NCBI RefSeq assembly: GCF_001064145.1 | Contig: NZ_JVOJ01000036.1 | Location: forward strand, 62,001-126,000 | Direction: 5' to 3' | Length of the DNA stretch: 64,000 nucleotides | DNA from: Sanguibacter keddieii | Lineage (GTDB): Bacteria > Actinomycetota > Actinomycetes > Actinomycetales > Actinomycetaceae | Part shown: positions 43,611 through 52,346 of the stretch, in pieces | Layout: each line of letters starts with the position of its first letter | Position numbering within the stretch: the stretch's first letter is position 1 | The notes under the pieces: model-generated | The model's database searches: none | The model's input: the letters and a program-made list of their open reading frames with translations, nothing else | What the model was told of the DNA's origin: nothing | Made by a program: the position numbers and the translations under genes

Positions 43611-46355
43611 TTACTCCTCGCCAGCGTGGTCGTTGCCCTGGATCGAGTAGTTGAACAGGTCGTACTTCTCGATCGCCTGCTGGACGACGGACGGGTCAAC
43701 CTGACCCTTGTCGGCGAGAGCGGCGAGCGTGCGCACGACCATCGACTCGGCGTCGATGTGGTACCAACGGCGGGCGGCACGACGGGTGTCGGAGAAGCCG
43801 AAGCCATCCGCGCCGAGCACGTGGTAGTCGCCGGGGATCCACTGACGGATCTGGTCGGGCAGCATGCGGTCGAAGTCGGAGGAGGCCACGAATGGACCCT
43901 CGCGACCCGCGAGCTTCGTCGACACGTAGGGCGTGCGGCGCGGCTCGGTGGGGTGCAGGAAGTTGTGCTCCTCGGCGTCCAGGCCGTCACGGCGCAGCTC
44001 GTTCCACGAGGTCACGGACCACACGGCGGCGTCCACGCCCCAGTCGCGGGCCAGCAGCTCGCGGGCCTCGCGTGCCCACGGCACGCCCACGCCGGAGGCG
44101 AGCAGCTGAGCCTTCGGGCCGCCGAAGTTCTGGTGCTCATCAAGGTTGTAGATGCCCTTGACGATGCCCTCGACGTCCACGTTCTCCGGCTCGGCCGGCT
44201 GGTGAATCGGCTCGTTGTACACGGTGATGTAGTACATGACGTTCGGGTCGCGGTCGCCAGCGTCGCCGTACATGCGCTGCAGGCCATCCGCCATGATGTG
44301 GCGGATTTCGTAGGCGTAGGCCGGATCGTAGGAGACGAACGCGTGGTTGGTGGCAGCCAGGACCTGCGAGTGGCCGTCCATGTGCTGCAGGCCTTCGCCC
44401 GCAAGCGTTGTACGGCCCGCGGTGGCACCGATGACGAAGCCCTTGGTGAGCTGGTCCCCCGCGGCCCAGAACTGGTCGCCCGTGCGCTGGAAGCCGAACA
44501 TCGAGTAGAAGATGTAGATCGGCACCATCGGCAGGTCGTGCGTGGCGTACGCCGTGCCGACGACCTGGAAGGCGGCCGACGAGCCGGCCTCGGTGATGCC
44601 CGTGTGCAGGATGCGGCCCTGCTCGGACTCACGGTAGGACAGCATCATGTCTGCGTCGACGGGCGTGTAGGACTGGCCGGTCGTGTTGAAGATCTTCGCC
44701 GACGGGAAGATCGCGTCCAGGCCGAAGGTGCGGGCCTCGTCGGGGATGATCGGCACGAAGTACTTGCCGACCTCCTTGTCCTTGATGAGATCCTTGATGA
44801 GGCGCACGAGAGCCATGGTCGTGGCGACCTCGAGCTTGCCAGAGCCCTTCGAGAGCGCCTCGAAGGGACGCGTGGGCAGGGCGGGAAGCTTGGGCTGACG
44901 ATCACCTCGGCGCTCGGGCACCCAACCGCCGAGGATCTCGCGGCGCTCCTTCATGTACTGCAGGGCCGGGTGATCGGCCGGCGGCATGTAGTACGGGGGC
45001 TTGTAGGGATCGCGCTCGAGTTCCTCGTCCGTGATCGGGATCTGCAGGCGATCGCGCAGCTGCTTGGCGTCCTCGAGGGTCAGCTTCTTCATCTGGTGCG
45101 TCGAGTTACGGCCGGCGAAGTGCGTGCCGAGGGCGTAGCCCTTAATGGTGTGCGCGAGGATGACGGTCGGCTGGCCGGTGTGGTCCATGGCGGCCTTGTA
45201 GGCGGCGTAGACCTTACGGTAGTCGTGGCCGCCGCGCTTGAGCTCCCAGAGCTGCTCGTCGGTCCAGTTCTTGACCATTTCCTTGGTACGCGGGTCGCGG
45301 CCGAAGAAGTGCTCACGCACGTAGGCACCGTCGTTTGCGCGGAAGGTCTGGTAGTCGCCGTCCAGGGTCTCGTTCATGACGTGGACGAGGGCGTCGTCCT
45401 TGTCAGCGGCGAGCAGCTGGTCCCAGCCACGGCCCCAGATGACCTTGATGACGTTCCAGCCGGCACCCTTGAAGAAGGCCTCGAGCTCCTGGATGATCTT
45501 GCCGTTGCCGCGCACCGGGCCGTCGAGACGCTGCAGGTTGCAGTTGATGACGAAGGTCAGGTTGTCCAGGCGCTGCTGGGCGGCGAGCTGGAGCATGCCG
45601 CGGGACTCGGGCTCGTCCATCTCGCCGTCGCCGATGAAAGCCCACGTGTGCTGCTGCGACGTGTCCTTGATGCCGTTCATGTGCAGGTAGCGGTCGAACC
45701 ATGCCTGGTAGATGGCCTCGGCGGGACCCAGGCCGAGCGAGACCGTGGGGAACTCCCAGAAGTGGTCGAGCTGGCGCGGGTGCGGGTAGGAGGGCAGGCC
45801 GTGCTCCGTGGAGACCTGCTGGCGGAAGCCGTCCATCTGCTCCTCGGAGAGACGACCCTCGAGGAAGGCGCGGGCGTAGGGGCCGGGGGAGGCGTGTCCC
45901 TGGAAGAACACGTGGTCGCCGCCGCCGGGGTGGTCCTTGCCGCGGAAGAAGTGGTTGAGGCCGACCTCGTAGAGGGTGGCAACCGAGGCGTAGGACGAGA
46001 TGTGTCCGCCCACCTTGACGCCGGGGCGCTGGGCGCGCGTCACCTGGACGGCGGCGTTCCAGCGGATCCAGCGGCGGTATTCGCGCTCCATGGCTTCGTC
46101 GCCGGGGAAGTACGGCTCCTGGTCAACGGGGATGGTGTTGACGTAGGGGGTCGTGTATTCCTGGGGGAGCTGAACGCCGTTGCGGCGCGCTTCGTCCAGC
46201 ATGTGCAGCAGGATGTAGCGCGCGCGGGGGCCGCCCTTTTCGTTGATGAGCCCGGACAGGGACTCAACCCATTCGGCGGTCTCCTGGGGGTCGTTGTCGG
46301 GAACCTGAGGAATCAGGCCGTTGACGACGGGGTGGGACTCGTGGAGTTGGCTCAC
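43611..46355 (-). CDS. aceE: Pyruvate dehydrogenase E1 component, homodimeric type
   Basis: The 914-residue thiamine-diphosphate enzyme decarboxylates pyruvate and acetylates the lipoyl group of E2. It is the AceE type, not the two-subunit type: [29 protein letters not shown], the ThDP motif GDGEMDEPE with [27 protein letters not shown], and [23 protein letters not shown] 46355 has AGAAGGT five bases upstream. The lipA and lipB genes about 8 kb away supply its cofactor. E2 and E3 are not in the window. Next to a DUF3052 gene, as in mycobacteria. Confidence 0.95.
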   Translation of the reverse strand: MSQLHESHPVVNGLIPQVPDNDPQETAEWVESLSGLINEKGGPRARYILLHMLDEARRNGVQLPQEYTTPYVNTIPVDQEPYFPGDEAMEREYRRWIRWNAAVQVTRAQRPGVKVGGHISSYASVATLYEVGLNHFFRGKDHPGGGDHVFFQGHASPGPYARAFLEGRLSEEQMDGFRQQVSTEHGLPSYPHPRQLDHFWEFPTVSLGLGPAEAIYQAWFDRYLHMNGIKDTSQQHTWAFIGDGEMDEPESRGMLQLAAQQRLDNLTFVINCNLQRLDGPVRGNGKIIQELEAFFKGAGWNVIKVIWGRGWDQLLAADKDDALVHVMNETLDGDYQTFRANDGAYVREHFFGRDPRTKEMVKNWTDEQLWELKRGGHDYRKVYAAYKAAMDHTGQPTVILAHTIKGYALGTHFAGRNSTHQMKKLTLEDAKQLRDRLQIPITDEELERDPYKPPYYMPPADHPALQYMKERREILGGWVPERRGDRQPKLPALPTRPFEALSKGSGKLEVATTMALVRLIKDLIKDKEVGKYFVPIIPDEARTFGLDAIFPSAKIFNTTGQSYTPVDADMMLSYRESEQGRILHTGITEAGSSAAFQVVGTAYATHDLPMVPIYIFYSMFGFQRTGDQFWAAGDQLTKGFVIGATAGRTTLAGEGLQHMDGHSQVLAATNHAFVSYDPAYAYEIRHIMADGLQRMYGDAGDRDPNVMYYITVYNEPIHQPAEPENVDVEGIVKGIYNLDEHQNFGGPKAQLLASGVGVPWAREARELLARDWGVDAAVWSVTSWNELRRDGLDAEEHNFLHPTEPRRTPYVSTKLAGREGPFVASSDFDRMLPDQIRQWIPGDYHVLGADGFGFSDTRRAARRWYHIDAESMVVRTLAALADKGQVDPSVVQQAIEKYDLFNYSIQGNDHAGEE

Positions 46356-46625
46356 GGTGTACCTTCTCGCTTGACTCGGTGCTGCTCGCGCAGCGTGCGT
46401 GAGCGGTGTCCTCTGGCGACACCGCACATATCGGGACCATTGTCCCACTATTGGGGAGGCTTTGCGAGTGTTTGCCTTGCGTATCCACTATGAGGTGCGT
46501 ATCACCGAACGGTGGGCGGGGCGTGCCGGGTAATTCCCCAGCTCAAACGGGGGAGTGTTTGTGGGAGTGTTTCATCGTGGGCTCTCCCTTGCATTCCAGT
46601 AGCTTCAATGCCCTAGGATGAAGGC
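46356..46625. promoter_or_regulatory. aceE upstream region with inverted repeats
   Basis: This 270-base region between divergent units holds no gene. GCGGTGTC (46403-46410) and GACACCGC (46418-46425) form a perfect 8-bp inverted repeat with a seven-base spacer, 48-70 bases before the aceE start. GGGAC/GTCCC (46433-46446) forms a second. Both could be regulator sites for aceE. A -10 TAGGAT for the rightward unit lies at 46614-46619. Confidence 0.45.
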
Positions 46626-46679
46626 GTGAACGTTGATATGACACTGAGCGTCAGCTCGTTGATGGGCGGTGCTGCGTGA
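46626..46679 (+). CDS. 17-codon leaderless ORF coupled to the DUF3052 gene
   Basis: A GTG at 46626 lies six bases after TAGGAT (46614-46619). It opens a 17-codon frame (VNVDMTLSVSSLMGGAA) that ends with TGA at 46677-46679, overlapping the DUF3052 ATG at 46679 (TGATG). No ribosome site precedes the DUF3052 ATG, so translation of the short ORF would be the way ribosomes reach it. It may be a regulatory leader peptide or only a coupling device. Confidence 0.5.
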   Translation: MNVDMTLSVSSLMGGAA

Positions 46680-47080
46680 TGGCAGTGAGCCTGGGTTTTG
46701 CATCCGATGCGATCGTGCAGGAGTTCTACGTCGATGACGACGTGGATCAGGGTGTGCGCGATGCGATTGAAGGGGAGACGGGGCATCCGCTCGTTGACGT
46801 CGATTACGCGGACGTCGTGGACGGTGCGATCGTCTGGTGGCGAGCGGACGACGCCGAGGAAGAAGACCTTGCGGATGTCCTCGTGGACGCGATGTCGAAC
46901 CTGGATGACGGCGGCCTGATTTGGGTGCTGATCCCCAAGCCGGGACGCCCCAACTCCGTGCGCGTGGGCGACGTGGAGGAGGCCGCGGAGATCGCGGGCC
47001 TGCACGCGACGACCTCGACGGCTTTGGGAGATAACTGGGCGGGCGTGCGCTTGACCGCGCGTCCGCGTTCGCGCCGCTAG
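46679..47080 (+). CDS. DUF3052 family protein
   Basis: The 133-residue protein (MAVSLGFASDAIVQEFYVDDDVDQGVRDAIEGETGHPLVD..., GLIWVLIPKPGRPNSVRVGDVEEAAEIAGLHATTSTALGDNWAGVRLTARP) is the actinobacterial DUF3052 family. Mycobacterial Rv2239c also lies beside aceE (from memory). The fold includes an LIPKPGRP-type motif but no catalytic signature I can name. It is translated from ATG 46679 overlapping the short leader ORF; a GTG at 46676 is the alternative. Confidence 0.9.
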   Translation: MAVSLGFASDAIVQEFYVDDDVDQGVRDAIEGETGHPLVDVDYADVVDGAIVWWRADDAEEEDLADVLVDAMSNLDDGGLIWVLIPKPGRPNSVRVGDVEEAAEIAGLHATTSTALGDNWAGVRLTARPRSRR

Positions 47081-47182
47081 TTTCATTGACGAGGCCTGGG
47101 CTCCTCCGCGCTGCCGTGTGCTGTGACGCTCGGCCTCGGATGTGACCGTGCGCGCCTGTTCTGGTAGATTGGCGCGTGCGTG

Positions 47183-47256
47183 GGGCCTTTAGCTCAGTTG
47201 GCTAGAGCGTCTGGTTTACACCCAGAAGGTCATCGGTTCGAGCCCGGTAGGGCCCA
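47183..47256 (+). tRNA. tRNA-Val (anticodon TAC)
   Basis: A complete cloverleaf can be folded. Acceptor GGGCCTT pairs with AGGGCCC. The D arm is GCTCAGTTGGCTAGAGC. The anticodon stem TCTGG/CCAGA holds loop TTTACAC, so the anticodon is TAC and the amino acid is valine. The T arm is ATCGG-TTCGAGC-CCGGT. The discriminator is A and CCA is not encoded. A 12-bp hairpin follows nine bases later. Confidence 0.95.
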
Positions 47257-47265
47257 CAAACACCA

Positions 47266-47294
47266 GGGGCCGGAAGCGATAAGCTTCCGGCCCC
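47266..47294 (+). terminator. Terminator of tRNA-Val; stem shared with the hairpin at 50784-50820
   Basis: GGGGCCGGAAGC (47266-47277) pairs perfectly with GCTTCCGGCCCC (47283-47294) around GATAA. The same 12-base arms recur on the far side of the STAND gene. Confidence 0.85.
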
Positions 47295-47361
47295 AGCCGT
47301 TTGTGAGTTGTACCTGTCGTGCTCTCGTTTCTGTCACCTGCGTCACGGTTGAGGAATCGGC

Positions 47362-50300
47362 TTACTCGAAGCAGGCCATATTGGCGATGATCGCATCGCG
47401 CACGCTCTGGACGGTGGTAACGAGAATGTGGTCCTTACCGTAACACTCAGTATACTCCTCAAGAATCCTATTGAACTCCGTTATCGCATCCTTGCGCGTA
47501 CCCATTCTGCAGTGCGTCAGGGCGAGGTTATTCAGCACGAACATGAACTGGGGGGCGTCGGGTGAAAGGAGGCGCTGGCACTCGCGAAGATTGAGTCGAT
47601 TCTCGTCCAGTGCCCTTGGATAGCTCCCTGATTCTCTATAGACGGTTGCAAGGGTGTTACGAACAACGAGAACCTCGTGGTGGTCCGGGCCAAGAATGCG
47701 GCGGTACTCGCGTATGCAACATCTCAGGAAAGAGATAGATTCTGAGAACTTACATCTCATAAACAGAGCTGATGCGAGGTTGTTGATGATGGTCAGACTG
47801 TAAGGGTGGAGCGGCCCGAGAACGCGAACGTGCTCCCTCAAGTTAAACCTGTGTAGTTCGATTGACTCTTCGGTGCGCCCAGCATCTAGCAACGCGTCGG
47901 CTAGGTTGTTACGCGCTGTGAGTGTGTAAGGATGTTCTAGCGAAAGCAAATCGATGTGACGCTCAAGGCAATCTCGCAGAGTAATAATGGCAGTTGTGAT
48001 GGCTTCTTGGTCGTTTTCTTCTCTACCCTTGTCGCGGAGTGTGAGGGCATAGTTCTCTGTGACTATCAACGTGTGCTGGTGGTTTTGCTGGTGCCGCTTG
48101 AGGATACTCAGTGCTATTTCAAACTCGCGAAGAGAATCATCAAAGCGTCCAAGCTTTCTGTAAGCATAGGCGAGGTTATTTCGTGCTATCTGAGTGTGAT
48201 GGTGCTCTTTGCCCAACAGTGTTCTATACGAGTCCAAGTTCCGTTCCAGAAGGGGAAGTGAATCATGAAGTCTTCCATCATTCTGGTACGCTAGCGCAAG
48301 ACTATTTTGGATGATAAGAGAAATCTCCGCATCGTGGGAAATGGTGGTGAGATCTTCGTGTAAGATCTCCTCAAGGAGCGTGATCGCTGTGGATGTTTGT
48401 CCGGAGTTTTGGTAAGCAAGCGCGAGAGTACTCCGCATGGTGAGTGTGATGCTGGAATGTGAACTAGTTTTCTCTTGCTCTTCCTCCAGAATGCTCTCAA
48501 AACGGTCAACTGCTTCATGGACCCTTCCAGCACGTTGTAAAGCAAGTGCATAGTTCTTCCGAATTATAGGGAGGAGGCCACAGTCCCTTTGTCCCGTTGC
48601 GCACACGTACTCAACTGCAGTAGCTAGTTTCTCTGCCTCGTGGGGCATTTCCAGATAGCAAATGTCTTCGAGGGTATCGGAAAGGACTTTTGCTACATCG
48701 GGACGGTGGAGTTGAGCCCGGGAGTGCTTTTGGATGGAGATTGCGTGTAGTTGTTCGATGATTTCGTTCTTTGTCACCCGAAGCTCTGCTTCGAACTGGC
48801 TGAGATCTGATATTTGTACCAAGCCATCTCGAATCTGTCCCAGCGTTTTCTCCTGGACTGGATGCAGTTCATCAGAATCGGGATGCGCACGCGTTCCGAG
48901 AACTTCCATATTGTCGCGACTTTGCTGACCGACGTGATGCCGGTTGTTTGAACAAGCACTCGAGGTGGGAGGATCGTTGACAGTCGTCAAATAATATGCT
49001 GCGTGATCGTAGAGGTCACCCTCTTGCGTTTCGATCCATTCTTTCCTGATGGTCCGAGCTTGGAGGCGGTGCAGCATGATCGTCGATCCGTCTGCGGATT
49101 GCTGGACGATGGACCTGTGAATGAGTTCTGTGAGCGCGTCATGTGCGTCCTCATCCGTGTCCCGCTGAGTGTCAGGAGACTCGTCGTCATCCAGCTGCTC
49201 AACGGTGGGGTCAAGCCACCGCGTGGGCACACCGGATTCTGCGAGCACCGCGAGCGCACCCAACTGGCGTCGAGCCATCTGCTTCGTACCATTCTTCATA
49301 CTGTCGACGGCGGCTTCGATGGCCATCCACAGTACCGTGGCCACGTCGTCCGTATACTCATCTCCAGGAACAGGGCGAATGACAAGTTCCTCGCCGCGGT
49401 ATTTCAATCGCTTGAGATACCGGGCCAATGACAGGTCTTTGTGACGTGCGGTTGCAGCGGCCTGGGCAATGGCGAGAGGCAAGTCGCCGAGGCGCTCGGC
49501 CAGCGCATCTGCGGCGTCGTGATCGTCGGACTTCGTGACCGTGAGGAGGTAGTTGATCGACTCGCTGCGATCGAATACTCCGACCTTGATGCTGTTCCAC
49601 CCCTGGTCTTCCCAACCCACCTTGTTCGTCGTCGTTGCGACCACGCGCACGCCGTCGCCTTTCGGAATGAGTCCCGTCAGGTGATTTATGTCTTCCACGT
49701 TGTCGAAGACGATGAGCCTGTCGGTGGGAGCGGCGGACTTTAGGTGGTCGAGGCAACGGCGGACGATTACGTCCTGAGCGGGTTGGTCGCTCGTGTCAAT
49801 CTTTAGCCGCTTGGCGAGTTCGACCAGGTCGCTCTGGATAGTATCGGGTGATACCGCGTTTATCCATGCGACGAGGTTCCAGTTTGCATCTTCGCACTGT
49901 TCGGCGAGAGATGTAGCAAGCTGAGTTTTCCCGCAGCCGCGCATGCCCATCAGAACCGTGCGTCGTTGCGTTGGATCAGCGATCAGCGCATTCAAATGTT
50001 CATGCTCGTCTCGCTCGATATAACGATCGCCTGTCACCACTTCCGGTCGGCTACCGAAAAAGACGCGCTCGGTATGGGATGGCTTGCTTAGAGCTTCAAT
50101 TGCTTCTGTTAGGCTCTGAAGTATTTGGAGGATCTGGCTGAACAGTTGACGATTCTCGATTTGACTAGCGTTTAACTGCTCTTTGATGTCAGTGCATTCG
50201 CCGAGCAGTGATTTCAGTGCGATAACAACGAAGCTGTCAGACCAAGGCGCGATTTCAACGTAAGCAGCCGCAACTGCCCTAACGAGCGCGTCAAAATACG

Positions 50301-50727
50301 GTTCGGCTTGCTCCTCGATTTGCTGGCGGTATTTGGCTGCGCGTGTCCTTAAATAATTCTCAAAGCCGGCTGGATCGCGCACAGCAGATAGTACGACGAG
50401 GTCTTGTTCAGCATCAGTTGAAATGAGTGCAGCGACTGCTGTTTCGGCCTGTGTCAGGAGTGAGACATCAACTCCGAGGTCAAGACGTTGCTGACGCGCT
50501 TCCTTGACCTTAATTGTTAGGGCATCCGTGATGTGCTTGCCGAGGGCACTGTGATCCTTGGCAAGTTCCGGTGACGAAGAACCGGCATCCTTCACTGCCT
50601 GCCGGGCTTTGGACACGAGTGTTGCGACGCCGCGGAACGATGGCGCGGCGGCGAAACAAAAGATCTCCAAGACCAAATCCGCGAGAGAAAGGCCGATCAT
50701 AGCCAGTTTGTCAGAACGCGTCACCAT
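47362..50727 (-). CDS. STAND-class NTPase: helical N-terminal domain, NB-ARC domain, nine TPRs
   Basis: The 1121-residue protein has three parts. Residues 1-240 form an N-terminal domain with a hydrophobic start (about 8-30) and long helices, of no family I recognise; it is probably the effector. Residues 240-560 are an NB-ARC-like ATPase: Walker A GMRGCGKT (261-268), Walker B LIVFD (D342), a sensor-like RVVATTTN, and GDLPLAI (414-420), the GLPL-type motif, then a winged-helix-like part. Residues about 720-1095 hold nine TPRs at 42-residue spacing, of the NNLAxAYxxxGRxxEA kind. Such STAND proteins are signal-sensing switches, and many act in antiphage defence by sensing phage proteins and killing the cell. 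The gene is visibly more AT-rich than its neighbours, suggesting transfer. It is a lone gene with its own leaderless promoter. No companion effector is seen. Confidence 0.85.
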   Translation of the reverse strand: MVTRSDKLAMIGLSLADLVLEIFCFAAAPSFRGVATLVSKARQAVKDAGSSSPELAKDHSALGKHITDALTIKVKEARQQRLDLGVDVSLLTQAETAVAALISTDAEQDLVVLSAVRDPAGFENYLRTRAAKYRQQIEEQAEPYFDALVRAVAAAYVEIAPWSDSFVVIALKSLLGECTDIKEQLNASQIENRQLFSQILQILQSLTEAIEALSKPSHTERVFFGSRPEVVTGDRYIERDEHEHLNALIADPTQRRTVLMGMRGCGKTQLATSLAEQCEDANWNLVAWINAVSPDTIQSDLVELAKRLKIDTSDQPAQDVIVRRCLDHLKSAAPTDRLIVFDNVEDINHLTGLIPKGDGVRVVATTTNKVGWEDQGWNSIKVGVFDRSESINYLLTVTKSDDHDAADALAERLGDLPLAIAQAAATARHKDLSLARYLKRLKYRGEELVIRPVPGDEYTDDVATVLWMAIEAAVDSMKNGTKQMARRQLGALAVLAESGVPTRWLDPTVEQLDDDESPDTQRDTDEDAHDALTELIHRSIVQQSADGSTIMLHRLQARTIRKEWIETQEGDLYDHAAYYLTTVNDPPTSSACSNNRHHVGQQSRDNMEVLGTRAHPDSDELHPVQEKTLGQIRDGLVQISDLSQFEAELRVTKNEIIEQLHAISIQKHSRAQLHRPDVAKVLSDTLEDICYLEMPHEAEKLATAVEYVCATGQRDCGLLPIIRKNYALALQRAGRVHEAVDRFESILEEEQEKTSSHSSITLTMRSTLALAYQNSGQTSTAITLLEEILHEDLTTISHDAEISLIIQNSLALAYQNDGRLHDSLPLLERNLDSYRTLLGKEHHHTQIARNNLAYAYRKLGRFDDSLREFEIALSILKRHQQNHQHTLIVTENYALTLRDKGREENDQEAITTAIITLRDCLERHIDLLSLEHPYTLTARNNLADALLDAGRTEESIELHRFNLREHVRVLGPLHPYSLTIINNLASALFMRCKFSESISFLRCCIREYRRILGPDHHEVLVVRNTLATVYRESGSYPRALDENRLNLRECQRLLSPDAPQFMFVLNNLALTHCRMGTRKDAITEFNRILEEYTECYGKDHILVTTVQSVRDAIIANMACFE

Positions 50728-50735
50728 GGATGTAG

Positions 50736-50764
50736 TGTATATCTCTTAGTCCTTGCGTTCTAAA
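50736..50764 (-). promoter_or_regulatory. Promoter of the STAND gene, leaderless
   Basis: On the minus strand TTTAGA (50759-50764) and TATACA (50736-50741) are 17 bases apart. The ATG at 50727 begins eight bases after the -10 box and has no ribosome site, so transcription should start at or within two or three bases of the start codon. Confidence 0.6.
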
Positions 50765-50783
50765 CACTTGTCAGCTATATGAG

Positions 50784-50820
50784 GTGTGGGGCCGGAAGCT
50801 CTTGCTTCCGGCCCCACACC
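50784..50820. terminator. 17-bp perfect hairpin between the STAND gene and ndh
   Basis: GTGTGGGGCCGGAAGC pairs with GCTTCCGGCCCCACAC around TCTT. It most likely terminates ndh transcription, which runs leftward and stops at 50900. Its inner 12 base pairs are the same as in the hairpin at 47266-47294. Confidence 0.85.
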
Positions 50821-50899
50821 ATGCCTGTCTGCCTGTTTGTCAGCGCGCGCTTGCTGTGCCCGCACGCGCGCCAGAGTTGACCGTCAGAGCGTTGGGTGC

Positions 50900-52267
50900 T
50901 CAGGCCTCGTGGATGCGCTCCTCGACGACATCCTCGCCGGCGACGAGCTTGCCGGAGGCACCCGCCCCCAGCTGCTCCATGGCCAGGCGGCCCACCATCT
51001 GCTGGTTCGTCGTCGTGCGCTGCGAACGCGCACCCGACAGGAAACTGAAGAACCAGTTCACGAGCGTGCCCACCTGCGACTTGAAGCCGACGATGTAGAG
51101 CAGGTGCAGGAAACACCAGGCCACCCACGCGGTGAAGCCCGTCATCTTCGTGTTACCCATCTTCACGACCGCCTTGAAGCGCGCGATCGTCGCCATCGAC
51201 CCCTTATCGAAGTAGGAGAACTCCGTCGCCCTCGGCTTACGGCCTGCCAGGCGCGCCGCCACCGTGTCGGCGGCGAAGCGCGCCGACTGGATGGCGCCCT
51301 GCGCGACGCCGGGCACGCCCGGGAACGCCATCATGTCGCCGAGAACGAAGATCTCGGGGTGCCCGGGCAGCGTCAAGTCCTTGTTGACGGTGACGCGCCC
51401 CGCGCGGTCCACCTCGGCGCCCGTCGCCTCGCCCAGGGCCCGGCCCAGCGGGCTCGCAGACACGCCCGCAGCCCACACCTTGCACACGGACTCGATCCGC
51501 TCATCTTCGCCGGACTTGTACTTCAGCGTCACGCCCTCGGAATCCACGTCGGTGACGAATGCGTTCATCTTCATCTCGACACCCAGCTTGGCCAGCGCCT
51601 CCTCGGTCTTATGCCCGAGCTGCTCGCCGAACGGGGGGAGTGGGTGCTCGGCGCCGTCCACCAGGATGACGCGAGCCTTCGTCGGATCGATGTTGCGGAA
51701 CTCGCCCTTGAGCGTGTGAGAGGCGAGCTCGCGGATCTGTCCCGCCATCTCCACGCCCGTCGGGCCCGCGCCCACGACGACGAAGGTGAGGAGCTTGCCC
51801 ACCAGAGCAGGATCGGTCTCGATCTCCGCCAACTCAAAGGCACCGAAAATACGCGCGCGCAGCTCGAGCGCGTCATCGATCGTCTTCATGCCCGGCGCGA
51901 ACACCGCGAAGTGGTCGTTGCCGAAGTAAGACTGGCCCGCGCCCGCCGCCACGATCAGCGTGTCGTACTCGGTGCGCTCATACTTGTTGTGGTTGCGCCA
52001 CTTCACGACGCGAGCCTCGACGTCGATCTCCTCGACGAGCGCCTGCAGGACGGTCACGTTCTTCTGCTTCCGCAGGATCTCGCGCGTCGTGGGGGCGATG
52101 TCGCCCTCGGAGAGGATGCCGGTGGCCACCTGGTAGAGCAGGGGCTGGAACAGGTGGTGCGACGTGCGGGCCAGGATGGTGATGTCGGCGTCGGCCTTCT
52201 TCAGTCGACGAGCTGCCGTCAGGCCAGCGAAACCGGAGCCGATGATGACGATGCGATGGCGGGGCAT
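50900..52267 (-). CDS. ndh: Type II NADH dehydrogenase (NDH-2)
   Basis: The 455-residue flavoprotein passes electrons from NADH to menaquinone without pumping protons. Two Rossmann folds show IVIIGSGFAGLTAARRLKKA for FAD and VVVGAGPTGVEMAGQIREL for NADH. The C-terminal amphipathic and hydrophobic segment (TGFTAWVAWCFLHLLYIVGF...NWFFSF) anchors it to the membrane. ATG 52267 has GGAGAG upstream; an in-frame TTG at 52282 would add five residues but overlaps the ribosome site. A DtxR-like box covers the region before the start, so iron probably represses it. Confidence 0.93.
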   Translation of the reverse strand: MPRHRIVIIGSGFAGLTAARRLKKADADITILARTSHHLFQPLLYQVATGILSEGDIAPTTREILRKQKNVTVLQALVEEIDVEARVVKWRNHNKYERTEYDTLIVAAGAGQSYFGNDHFAVFAPGMKTIDDALELRARIFGAFELAEIETDPALVGKLLTFVVVGAGPTGVEMAGQIRELASHTLKGEFRNIDPTKARVILVDGAEHPLPPFGEQLGHKTEEALAKLGVEMKMNAFVTDVDSEGVTLKYKSGEDERIESVCKVWAAGVSASPLGRALGEATGAEVDRAGRVTVNKDLTLPGHPEIFVLGDMMAFPGVPGVAQGAIQSARFAADTVAARLAGRKPRATEFSYFDKGSMATIARFKAVVKMGNTKMTGFTAWVAWCFLHLLYIVGFKSQVGTLVNWFFSFLSGARSQRTTTNQQMVGRLAMEQLGAGASGKLVAGEDVVEERIHEA

Positions 52268-52282
52268 AAGACTCTCCTTCAA

Positions 52283-52301
52283 TTAAGTAAGGCTAATCTT
52301 A
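52283..52301. promoter_or_regulatory. DtxR/IdeR-like iron box in the ndh promoter
   Basis: TTAAGTAAGGCTAATCTTA agrees with the DtxR consensus TTAGGTTAGGCTAACCTAA at 15 of 19 positions. On the minus strand it contains TAAGAT (52296-52301), a good -10 for ndh. A bound repressor would block the promoter. Confidence 0.6.
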
Positions 52302-52346
52302 CCTAAATGTGGTGCGCATAAATTGTGAAGTCTCGCGCACTCGTCT

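Noticed and set aside
43626-46493. A 955-codon open frame on the plus strand opposite aceE
   Set aside because: Its frame is the antisense shadow of aceE, with valine, leucine and histidine runs typical of GC-rich reverse frames. It has no domain, and aceE has full family similarity and a ribosome site.
47183-47362. tRNA-Val as a typical island attachment site for the STAND gene
   Set aside because: I found no second copy of the tRNA 3' end beyond the STAND gene and no integrase. Only the terminator-like stem is repeated, which is reported separately.
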